Below the pieces are notes generated by a model. That model worked only from the letters and a program-made list of their open reading frames with translations. It had not been told where the DNA came from and did not search any database. Shown piece after piece: positions 1 to 5,097 of a stretch of 5,097 nucleotides of DNA (position 1 is its first letter; each line of letters begins with the position of its first letter). The DNA is from Candidatus Bathyarchaeota archaeon (GTDB taxonomy: Archaea > Thermoproteota > DRAE01): NCBI GenBank assembly GCA_011041895.1, contig DRAE01000133.1, forward strand, positions 1 through 5,097. The letters run 5' to 3'. A program made the translations under genes and the position numbers.

Positions 1-66
1 GGATTGGATGCCATTATTGAGCAGAGCTGTGAGATTGTCTTGCTGGGGGTTTCACATGGAGGTTAA
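1..66 (+). CDS. C-terminal end of a ubiquitin-like sulfur carrier (MoaD/TtuB/Urm1/SAMP type), partial at the left edge
   Basis: Frame 1 is open from the first base to a TAA at 64-66 and gives 21 residues ending CEIVLLGVSHGG. A hydrophobic beta-strand followed by a small loop and a terminal Gly-Gly is the hallmark of beta-grasp sulfur carriers; MoaD and TtuB proteins end in patterns such as VALLPPVSGG. In this family the last glycine is adenylated by an E1-like enzyme, converted to a thiocarboxylate, and used as sulfur donor or as a protein-conjugation tag. The stop codon lies 11 bases inside the following tRNA thiolase gene, so the two are almost certainly co-transcribed and translationally coupled; TtuA-type enzymes take their sulfur from exactly this kind of carrier. 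The fold, length and start lie outside the window, so the call rests on the C-terminal signature plus context. The alternative is an unrelated protein that ends in GG by chance. Confidence 0.62.
   Translation, partial: GLDAIIEQSCEIVLLGVSHGG
45..50 (+). promoter_or_regulatory. Ribosome binding site for the TtuA-like gene
   Basis: GGGGGT lies five bases before the ATG at 56, a normal archaeal Shine-Dalgarno position. It decides the start. A longer in-frame ATG at 8 has no such site and would lie entirely inside the upstream coding sequence, adding 16 residues before the conserved first zinc-finger cysteine. Confidence 0.5.
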
Positions 67-1006
67 ATGCGACAAATGTGGAAGAAATAGGGCAGTATAC
101 TTTCAGAGATATACTGGCCTGAGGCTTTGCAAGGGATGCTTTAACAAGTACTTTATTGGAAAAGTGAAGAAGACGGTCATGAAGTATAGGATGATTAGAA
201 GCGGTGAAAATATTGGATTAGCTGTCTCAGGTGGAAAGGATAGCATGGTTATGCTTCACGTTGTTTCAAGGATGGCTTCAAAGATCAAGGATTGCAGCGT
301 CACGGTTTTGGTTGTAGATGAGGGAATCAAGGGGTTCAGAGATGAGTCTATAAGGCTCGTGGTTGAAGCTTGTAGAAGCTTGGATTTACCATATGTCATT
401 GGAAGTTTCAGAAAGTTTTTTGGAGTCACAATGGATGAAATCGTTGAGATGAGATTAAAGATCAGTGAGAGAAGGCTTAGGAGAAGACCTTGCACATACT
501 GTGGGGTTTTGAGGAGGAAGGTTTTAAACGAGCTTGCATTAGATGAGGAAGTTGATAAAATCGCTGTTGCAAGCAACTTAGATGATGAGATACAGGCTTT
601 TCTAATGAATGTTACGCGAGGAGATTATGCAAGAATCTTGAGACTTAAGCCAGTTCATGAGCATACAGAGGGGTTTGTTCCAAGAATAAAGCCCTTTAGG
701 GAATGTCTTGAAGAGGAAATCGCAATATTTGCATTCCTAAATGATATACGCTATCACTATGGTGACTGCCCGTACCTAGTTGAAGCCTATAGAAGGGATA
801 TCAGAAACTTCCTAAATTACATGGATGTTAAAAGGCCAGGTATAAAGTTTAGCATACTCTCAAGTCTTGACAAGTTAAGGGAGATGCTTGAAAAAATTTA
901 TGTGCCAGCCCTTAGAACATGCAAGATCTGTGGAACACCTTCGTCAAGTGAAATATGTGCAGCATGCAAGGTTTTAAAAGAGCTTGGATTAATTGATTCA
1001 CCATGA
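56..1006 (+). CDS. ttuA: tRNA 2-thiolation enzyme, TtuA/NcsA (Ncs6/CTU1) family
   Basis: A 316-residue PP-loop ATPase that should adenylate a uridine in tRNA and replace its oxygen with sulfur (position 54 for TtuA, wobble position 34 for Ncs6/CTU1; sequence alone does not settle which). Visible parts, in order: an N-terminal zinc finger C5-x2-C8...C25-x2-C28; the PP-loop SGGKDS at 58-63; C146-x2-C149 followed much later by C238, the three cysteines that hold the [4Fe-4S] cluster in this family; NLDDE at 174-178 followed by a FLMN stretch; a conserved PRIKPFRE block at 209-216; and a C-terminal zinc finger C289-x2-C292...C301-x2-C304. Length and architecture are normal. One oddity is that the usual TGHN before LDD reads VASN. 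The ATG at 56 is chosen because it follows a GGGGGT site and gives the family-standard N-terminus. It overlaps the preceding Gly-Gly protein gene by 11 bases, suggesting a carrier-plus-enzyme operon, and its 3' end overlaps the convergent helicase gene by 9 bases. Confidence 0.93.
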   Translation: MEVKCDKCGRNRAVYFQRYTGLRLCKGCFNKYFIGKVKKTVMKYRMIRSGENIGLAVSGGKDSMVMLHVVSRMASKIKDCSVTVLVVDEGIKGFRDESIRLVVEACRSLDLPYVIGSFRKFFGVTMDEIVEMRLKISERRLRRRPCTYCGVLRRKVLNELALDEEVDKIAVASNLDDEIQAFLMNVTRGDYARILRLKPVHEHTEGFVPRIKPFRECLEEEIAIFAFLNDIRYHYGDCPYLVEAYRRDIRNFLNYMDVKRPGIKFSILSSLDKLREMLEKIYVPALRTCKICGTPSSSEICAACKVLKELGLIDSP

Positions 1007-2041
1007 AAATCTTCTCTTGAGAGCTTCCCTCTCCTTCTTGATTATGGCCTCGTAGAATTTATCGGATTCCGTGCTTACCTCCCATAGGATATCCTCTACA
1101 TCATAGACTCTAATGTTTTTGCCAGCATACGCTATGAACGCCACCTTGCCATACTCCTGATATAACTCTAGTAGATCCCTAGCCACTCTAAACATTCTAC
1201 GCTCTCTTTTATTCAGTCTTTGACCCTTCTTTCTACAGAACTTCCTTACAGTATCCTCATCCTCTTTCAGCGCTGAAACGCTTCCAGAACCGCAGATTGG
1301 GCACTTAATCTTCTCCGGTAGATCCTTTATTCTAATGGTTTCAACGTACTCCCAGCAATTCATGCAGAAGAATGTTAGAGCTTCATCCTTTAACCTAGCC
1401 TTTGCAGCTTCTATGAGTATCTTGTACATTCTCTCGGGTTTTATTATCTCAGTTTTCCTCGCAGCTCTTTCGAGTCCAAGTCTCCCAATGGGGGAAAGCA
1501 CCCCCGCCTTTAGCGCGATTACAAGTCTACTGCCATCCTTGATTGACTTAAGAAATTCAAGCATTCTGTCTATGTCGATATCCTTTTGCAGGAACTCGTT
1601 TAGCGCTTCATCATATATCACGGTGCCCTTGTATGAGGATATAAGTGATCGCAGGCTTACTGATGTTAAGTCGGCGTGCTTGCTAATTGCTCCAAATCTT
1701 CTGGCAACATGTATTAGCCTTCTCTTGAAGAGGCCGCTTCCATTCGCTATTTCAATAGATAGTTTCCTTGGGTCTTCATCAGCTATACTCTTTAGTATTT
1801 CAATGATTTCATCATTTGACACAAGACTCAATGTTTTAAGTATTACCCGGTATGGATCCTCTTGTACAGCAACTGTAATGCCTATATTGTCAGATAGCTT
1901 GAGGGCAAGTGCCCTTGCAAGGGCTCTGTTAACTAGTGTTCCAGCGTGAGTTGTGACTATGGTGTAGTCGTCCCAACTTTCAACTGTGACAACATTATCA
2001 CTTGGAACTGGTAAACCCTGCTCAAATTGGTCAACTATCTC
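998..2041 (-). pseudogene. C-terminal part of Lhr-type helicase, displaced by a frameshift
   Basis: This frame is open for 347 codons from GAG at 2041 to TGA at 1000-998. Its first 70 codons match the Lhr core C-terminal region (for example VPSDN..TVE, THAGTLVNRALARALA, then EDPYR) but contain no ATG, GTG or TTG. The first usable start is a TTG at 1831, without a convincing ribosome site, which would discard conserved sequence. It is therefore best read as the continuation of the upstream helicase frame after a one-base loss, not as a separate gene. Counting from 2041, a Cys4 zinc knuckle lies at C226, C229, C247 and C250 (codons about 1366-1292), followed by a basic region (RLNKRERRMFR) and a helical, charged tail ending in Trp. 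In Lhr proteins this half helps clamp nucleic acid around the helicase ring. If the frameshift is real, this segment is probably not made, unless recoding occurs or the TTG start yields a 277-residue fragment. Confidence 0.82.
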
Positions 2042-2045
2042 TTAA
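2035..2045 (-). other. Frameshift site splitting the helicase gene
   Basis: On the minus strand the sequence reads ATT AAG AGA TAG in the helicase frame. Adding one A or G after ATTAA gives ATT AAR GAG ATA GTT GAC, i.e. I-K-E-I-V-D, which continues into 346 further residues of family-typical sequence. The other frame has its own TAA just upstream (2044-2042), so the two frames overlap by only a few bases and the crossover point is pinned to 2035-2044. No canonical X-XXY-YYZ slippery heptamer is present, so a genuine deletion or a read/assembly error fits better than programmed frameshifting. Confidence 0.85.
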
Positions 2046-3852
2046 TGCTTCTCTTAAGGTCATCTTTACTAATTGGATACCTTTTAACCAAATCTGAAGT
2101 TATTTCGTCCAAGTCAGCGCCTTTACTGAGCCTCTCGGATATCTCCCTTCTAATAGCACCGACTTCCTGAGCTACTTCAAATGGAACTGGAATTTCCTCT
2201 CCAACCCAGCTTGGAATGGCTCCTGTAGGGTCATCTACTTGGGCAACATATATTCTGTCCCCAACTATGGAGATTATCTTCCAAGGGCTTCCACGTATAA
2301 TGAACTTTGTTCCAGGCTCTCCATACTCTGCTACGAATGCTTCATCGAGAATACCAAGTGGAGTATCCGTTTTATCGTCTATGACAAGATATTGTCTTTC
2401 ATCGGGTATCATTGATAGATGTTCAAAATAGTATCTGTAAAGCGTCTGCAGATTTCGGGGTCTAAGCACAACTTTGTCTTCAAAGCTTGCCCATGCAAGT
2501 CTTGGATACCTGTTATGCATGTATTCTATGACTCTTTCAAGGTCATCCATTGTGAGATTTCTATAGGGATATGCTCTCTTAACTATTTCAAATATTTCCT
2601 CAAATTTCCACCTATTTTTCTTAACTAGGAGGCCAGCTATCTGATGGCATAAAACGTCTAAGGGCTTGTTTGGGATTTTAACTGGTTCAAGTAGCCCATT
2701 TTTAGCTCTTCTACAAATGGCTATGGCCTCTAACGTGTCATCTGGATCCATAGTAATAACGATTCCCTTAGCTATTCTACCTATTCTATGGCCGCTTCTT
2801 CCAACCCTTTGAACTAATCTAGTGACCTCTCTTGGAGACATATATTGGATAACGATGTCAACATGCCCAATATCTATTCCAAGCTCCAGAGAGGATGTAC
2901 ATACAACACCTTTAAGCTCGCCGGATTTAAGCTTCTTCTCTGTTAGAATTCTAGATGGCTTTGCAAGAGACCCATGATGAATGCTTATTGGAATATCTAT
3001 GTTCCAGACCTTGAATCTTGAAGCAAGCACCTCAGCTATTGAACGTGTATTCACGAAAATGAGACAGGATTTCGCTTTCTCAACGATCTCCTTTATCGCC
3101 CTTAATCTTGCAGCTACTTCTGGCAGCGTATATAGCTTAACTGCTAAACGATAATCTTCTCTAGTAGGCTTCGGATATTTAACTCTAAATCTCATGTATC
3201 TTATACATGGAACTTCAAGGATCTCGATTTCATCATCTACTCCTATGAGGAATTTACCAACTTCCTTGGGAGAGCCGACAGTAGCTGATAAGCCTATTAT
3301 CTGAGGTTTCTCGATCGTTATCTTCTTAAGTCTTTGCAGCGCTATACTCAGTTGTGCTCCACGCTTATTATCTGCAAGCTCATGAACCTCATCGATTATG
3401 ATCCAGCGGACATGCTTTAGATGCTGACTTATAGTTTTTCCAGCTAATATGGCCTGCAGTGTTTCGGGGGTTGTTATCAGTAGATCTGGCGGATGCTTTG
3501 CCTGTATAGCTCTTTCACGCGGCTCCGTATCTCCGTGGCGCACCATTACACGTATGTCTAACTTCTGGCACCACCACAGCAATCTTCCAAGCATATCCCT
3601 GTTAAGAGCTCTTAGAGGGGTTATGTAGAGTACTTTTATTCCAACGTCATTTCTAGGCTTTGAAATATACATGTGTAGAACAGGCAGTATAGCTGCTTCA
3701 GTTTTACCAGTTCCAGTAGGAGCGATTAACAGAACATTTTTACCTGAGAGAATAACTGGTATAGCCTTTTCCTGAGGCTCAGTTGGCTCTTTAAAACCTA
3801 CTTCGTCTAGAAGCTTTTTTATTGGCCGTGCTAGGAGGTCGAAGCTGCTCAT
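2035..3852 (-). CDS. lhr: Lhr-type superfamily 2 helicase, N-terminal and core portion (frameshifted before its C-terminal part)
   Basis: An ATP-dependent 3'-5' nucleic acid helicase of the Lhr/Ski2-like group, which acts in archaeal DNA repair/replication or RNA metabolism. Numbered from the ATG at 3852 (605 residues): Walker A APTGTGKT 44-51; motif Ia TPLRALNRD 78-86; DEVH box 154-157 in the Lhr-typical DEVHELADNKRG; SAT 189-191; IFVNTR 265-270; motif V SSLELGIDIG 320-329; motif VI QRVGRSGHR 348-356. The winged-helix and Lhr core regions follow (YYFEHLSMIPDERQY, PSWVGEE). The frame ends at TAG 2037-2035 after KDDLKRSIKR, in the middle of a domain; with one base restored it runs on as RSIK-EIVDQFEQG to a total of about 951 residues, normal for archaeal Lhr. 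A GTG at 3861 overlaps the protease stop by 4 bases and is an alternative start (3 residues longer). I prefer the ATG because GTGAT, complementary to the 16S 3' end, sits 4 bases before it. All core ATPase motifs are intact, so the truncated product could still bind ATP. Confidence 0.9.
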   Translation of the reverse strand: MSSFDLLARPIKKLLDEVGFKEPTEPQEKAIPVILSGKNVLLIAPTGTGKTEAAILPVLHMYISKPRNDVGIKVLYITPLRALNRDMLGRLLWWCQKLDIRVMVRHGDTEPRERAIQAKHPPDLLITTPETLQAILAGKTISQHLKHVRWIIIDEVHELADNKRGAQLSIALQRLKKITIEKPQIIGLSATVGSPKEVGKFLIGVDDEIEILEVPCIRYMRFRVKYPKPTREDYRLAVKLYTLPEVAARLRAIKEIVEKAKSCLIFVNTRSIAEVLASRFKVWNIDIPISIHHGSLAKPSRILTEKKLKSGELKGVVCTSSLELGIDIGHVDIVIQYMSPREVTRLVQRVGRSGHRIGRIAKGIVITMDPDDTLEAIAICRRAKNGLLEPVKIPNKPLDVLCHQIAGLLVKKNRWKFEEIFEIVKRAYPYRNLTMDDLERVIEYMHNRYPRLAWASFEDKVVLRPRNLQTLYRYYFEHLSMIPDERQYLVIDDKTDTPLGILDEAFVAEYGEPGTKFIIRGSPWKIISIVGDRIYVAQVDDPTGAIPSWVGEEIPVPFEVAQEVGAIRREISERLSKGADLDEITSDLVKRYPISKDDLKRSIKR

Positions 3853-3861
3853 TGTGATCAC
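3851..3861 (-). promoter_or_regulatory. Stop/start junction and ribosome binding site between protease and helicase genes
   Basis: The minus strand reads GTGATCACAATG. TGA (3860-3858) ends the protease. GTG (3861-3859) is a possible helicase start overlapping it by 4 bases. ATG (3852-3850) is the preferred start, with GTGAT acting as the Shine-Dalgarno site four bases upstream. Either choice implies translational coupling. An AAGGT further upstream (about 3870-3866) would serve the GTG alternative. Confidence 0.5.
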
Positions 3862-4862
3862 TTAAACCTTGGAAGCGTCCATGCAATTTTAAGTTCTCTA
3901 GCTATCTTTGCAAGATGCATGATTCTCTTAGCAGTTAATGGATGTGTCTGGAATATCTCTATGATACCATGTGTTTTAAGTTCGTGCTCCATAGCTTTTC
4001 TAAGCTCATATTCGCTTAGCACACCATCTCTATCCAGATCCCATTTGTTGAAAGTCTCAGCTAGATATTTTGCCTCATGAACTGCCTGAACTGGGTCAAT
4101 TATGTAGAATGACCTAAACTTCTCAACCGCTCTGTCTCTGGCCTTGAAAAGCCCTGCCCCATATGTTATTCTTGCAAGCGCTGATGCTAGGCAATGTGGC
4201 TTCCTAGTTAGCTTCGCGGAGAACTCATCTGCATGATATTCTCTTATCCTGCTTATCAGCAGGAGGATCAGTTGGCCAATAAAGTATACAATGACTGCTA
4301 GGAGAGCTATTAAAAATATTGAGCCACTATCTCTGTCGGAATCTCCTATGTCAGCCCATAGGAGAGAATAGCTCATCCAGTATAAGGCGGCAACTACTCC
4401 TCCAAGCATTGTCATAACTATCATGTCCCTGTGAACTATGTGCCCTATTTCATGGCCTATAACAGCTTCCACTTCATCCTCTGTACATGTTGAAAGCAAT
4501 CCCCTGGTTACAACTATTCTAGAATCGGATTTCCATCTTCCGTAAGTGTAAGCATTCGGGATGGGGGAGGGGTCTATTCCAATTTTCTTAACCTTTACAC
4601 CAGCCTTTTTAGCTAGTCTATGAACCATATCCCAGAGTCTTGGATGGGTGTTTCTGCTTATCCACGTAGCTCTTGACATGGCATCCATTAAAGGTGCACT
4701 TATAGCCCATTGGGTCACTGAGAGGAAAACTGCAAAGCACATACTGAATATGAGAAGATATTTTCCAGTTACACCAAGCAACATTGAAACCAATACACCG
4801 AATCCATACAATATGGAGAAGAGAAGTGCAATTGCAAGAAACATTCTAAGCTTTAGACCCAT
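3858..4862 (-). CDS. htpX: HtpX-like M48 family membrane zinc metalloprotease with an EF-hand loop
   Basis: A 334-residue integral membrane protease expected to degrade misfolded or damaged membrane proteins on the cytosolic side. Visible parts: two N-terminal transmembrane helices (about 7-29 and 33-56); the linker with PNAYTYGRW (102-110), a family block near the active-site cleft; the catalytic HEIGH motif at 137-141 (H137 and H141 bind zinc, E138 is the general base); two more hydrophobic helices (about 147-170 and 181-204); the third zinc ligand E208 in REYHADEF (207-214); and the C-terminal THPLTAKRI block (306-314), the counterpart of the usual SHPP..RI. An insertion before that block holds a perfect EF-hand loop, DLDRDGVLSEYE at 275-286, suggesting calcium binding. 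The ATG at 4862 follows a strong ribosome site. The helicase gene follows directly with touching or overlapping ends, so the two form one transcription unit; no functional link between them is established. All catalytic residues are present. Confidence 0.92.
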   Translation of the reverse strand: MGLKLRMFLAIALLFSILYGFGVLVSMLLGVTGKYLLIFSMCFAVFLSVTQWAISAPLMDAMSRATWISRNTHPRLWDMVHRLAKKAGVKVKKIGIDPSPIPNAYTYGRWKSDSRIVVTRGLLSTCTEDEVEAVIGHEIGHIVHRDMIVMTMLGGVVAALYWMSYSLLWADIGDSDRDSGSIFLIALLAVIVYFIGQLILLLISRIREYHADEFSAKLTRKPHCLASALARITYGAGLFKARDRAVEKFRSFYIIDPVQAVHEAKYLAETFNKWDLDRDGVLSEYELRKAMEHELKTHGIIEIFQTHPLTAKRIMHLAKIARELKIAWTLPRFK

Positions 4863-4867
4863 TAAAG

Positions 4868-4878
4868 CACCCCTCCCC
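4868..4878 (-). promoter_or_regulatory. Ribosome binding site of the HtpX-like gene
   Basis: The minus strand reads GGGGAGGGGTG ending five bases before the ATG at 4862. It is close to the full archaeal Shine-Dalgarno complement (GGAGGTGAT) and is the strongest such site in the window. It fixes the protease start. Confidence 0.7.
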
Positions 4879-4913
4879 TACCGTTATAGAATAATTATTT
4901 TGAGGACTCTTAT

Positions 4914-4933
4914 TACGTTTAGATTTAAACGTA
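4914..4933. repeat. Inverted repeat with TTTAAA core between divergent genes
   Basis: Two perfect 8-base arms, TACGTTTA (4914-4921) and TAAACGTA (4926-4933), flank a GATT spacer. It lies in the 152-base gap between the protease start (4862) and the likely start of the plus-strand gene (5015). It coincides with a TTTAAA box (4924-4929), so a dimeric regulator bound here would compete with TBP. It could instead be a promoter element that is symmetrical by chance. Confidence 0.6.
4922..4930 (-). promoter_or_regulatory. Candidate TATA box for the HtpX-like/helicase unit
   Basis: The minus strand reads GTTTAAATC, a reasonable archaeal TATA box. Initiation about 25 bases downstream would fall near 4900, leaving a leader of about 35-40 bases that contains the G-rich ribosome site. 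This is judged by composition and spacing only. AATAATTAT at 4891-4899 is closer to the gene but would leave too little leader for the ribosome site. Confidence 0.4.
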
Positions 4934-4949
4934 GAGTAACGCTACCTTT

Positions 4950-4965
4950 CAAAAATCTTAATTTC
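4950..4965 (+). promoter_or_regulatory. Candidate promoter of the right-edge plus-strand gene
   Basis: CAAAAATCTTAATTTC is an A/T-rich stretch with an A-run that could serve as a BRE-like element, about 50-65 bases before the ATG at 5015. Transcription starting near 4985-4990 would leave a 25-30 base leader including GGTGA at 4994-4998. The TTTAAA at 4924-4929 is an alternative, which would make the promoter core bidirectional. The assignment is weak. Confidence 0.25.
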
Positions 4966-5014
4966 AAGACATTCCTTGCACAGTTTCCTTTTCGGTGACA
5001 GGGCAATTGAGGCC

Positions 5015-5097
5015 ATGCAGACAGTTGAGGATACTAAGACAATGGATGCACTTGCTGAAATGTTGAATACAAACGATATAACGAGACCAGTTATAGA
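5015..5097 (+). CDS. N-terminal start of a gene cut by the right edge, possibly a CBS-domain protein
   Basis: From ATG 5015 the frame is open to the window end (27 full codons): MQTVEDTKT, then DALAEMLNTNDITRPVI. The pattern (T-V, a charged turn, a helix ..ALAEML.., then a short strand RPVI) resembles the first half of a CBS domain, an adenosyl-ligand-binding regulatory module. With so few residues this is only a resemblance. The frame is open back to 4940, with a TTG at 4976 as a longer alternative start and an ATG at 5042 as a shorter one. GAGG (5009-5012) is only two bases before the ATG at 5015, GGTGA (4994-4998) is 16 bases away, and GAGG (5027-5030) is 11 bases before the ATG at 5042, so the start is uncertain. 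It is divergent from the protease gene. Confidence 0.42.
   Translation, partial: MQTVEDTKTMDALAEMLNTNDITRPVI

Noticed and set aside
8..55. Extended start of the tRNA thiolase at ATG 8
   Set aside because: These bases encode the upstream Gly-Gly protein in another frame. ATG 56 has a ribosome site and gives the standard N-terminal zinc finger.
256..576. A 106-codon minus-strand open frame inside the tRNA thiolase gene
   Set aside because: It is antisense to conserved PP-loop enzyme sequence and is low-complexity (Ser/Leu/Ile/Thr-rich), consistent with a shadow frame.
998..1831. An independent 277-residue gene starting at TTG 1831
   Set aside because: Seventy upstream codons in the same frame are clearly Lhr sequence, and the TTG lies inside that conserved region without a good ribosome site; it is part of the frameshifted helicase.
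1335..1949. A 204-codon plus-strand open frame antisense to the helicase C-terminal region
   Set aside because: It lies wholly opposite well-recognised Lhr sequence, has a Ser/Leu-rich composition typical of reverse-complement shadows, and resembles no family I know.
2035..2060. Programmed -1 ribosomal frameshifting in the helicase
   Set aside because: There is no X-XXY-YYZ slippery heptamer, re-pairing of ATT AAG in the -1 frame would be poor, and I saw no obvious downstream pseudoknot. A simple indel is the more economical explanation.
4317..4343. A second EF-hand-like acidic stretch (GDSDRDSGS, about residues 173-181) in the protease
   Set aside because: The Gly is shifted by one position and there is no Glu or Asp at loop position 12; it is more likely just a polar loop between two transmembrane helices.
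4648..4998. A 116-codon plus-strand open frame across the protease N-terminus and the intergenic region
   Set aside because: It is mostly antisense to the protease transmembrane helices, its stop lies just before the more plausible plus-strand start, and it matches no recognised domain.

Overview
The window looks archaeal and probably thermophilic. The evidence is a TtuA/Ncs6-type tRNA thiolase with the archaeal double zinc-finger layout, an Lhr-type superfamily 2 helicase with a Cys4 knuckle, an M48 (HtpX-like) membrane protease, tightly packed and overlapping genes, G-rich Shine-Dalgarno sites of the GGGGT/GTGAT kind, TTTAAA boxes instead of bacterial -35/-10 pairs, and heavy use of AGA/AGG and ATA codons. 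I cannot place it more precisely; a Thermoproteota/TACK-type lineage would fit, but that is inference.

Layout. Positions 1-66 (+) are the last 21 codons of a gene cut by the window edge. It ends in Gly-Gly and has the final beta-strand pattern of a MoaD/TtuB/Urm1/SAMP sulfur carrier. Overlapping it by 11 bases, 56-1006 (+) encodes a TtuA/NcsA-family tRNA 2-thiouridine synthetase. Together they form a sulfur-carrier/thiolase pair. Convergent to them on the minus strand, with a 9-base tail-to-tail overlap, is a two-gene unit read right to left: an HtpX-like membrane metalloprotease (4862-3858), then an Lhr-family helicase (3852-998).

The helicase is broken into two frames. The helicase core and the start of the C-terminal region read in one frame down to a TAG at 2037-2035. 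The remainder reads in a second frame that is open from 2041 and has no ATG, GTG or TTG for its first 70 codons. Restoring one missing base at about 2041-2043 gives one continuous, family-typical protein of about 951 residues. The break is therefore a single-base deletion or sequencing error, or less likely recoding, and not a natural two-gene split.

The protease carries a textbook EF-hand calcium loop (residues 275-286) inside its cytosolic part, which is not a standard part of M48 proteases. To its right is a divergent promoter region (about 4863-5014) with an 8-bp-arm palindrome built around TTTAAA. It is followed by the first codons of a plus-strand gene cut by the right edge, possibly a CBS-domain protein. 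I saw no RNA genes, CRISPR arrays, insertion sequences or other mobile elements.
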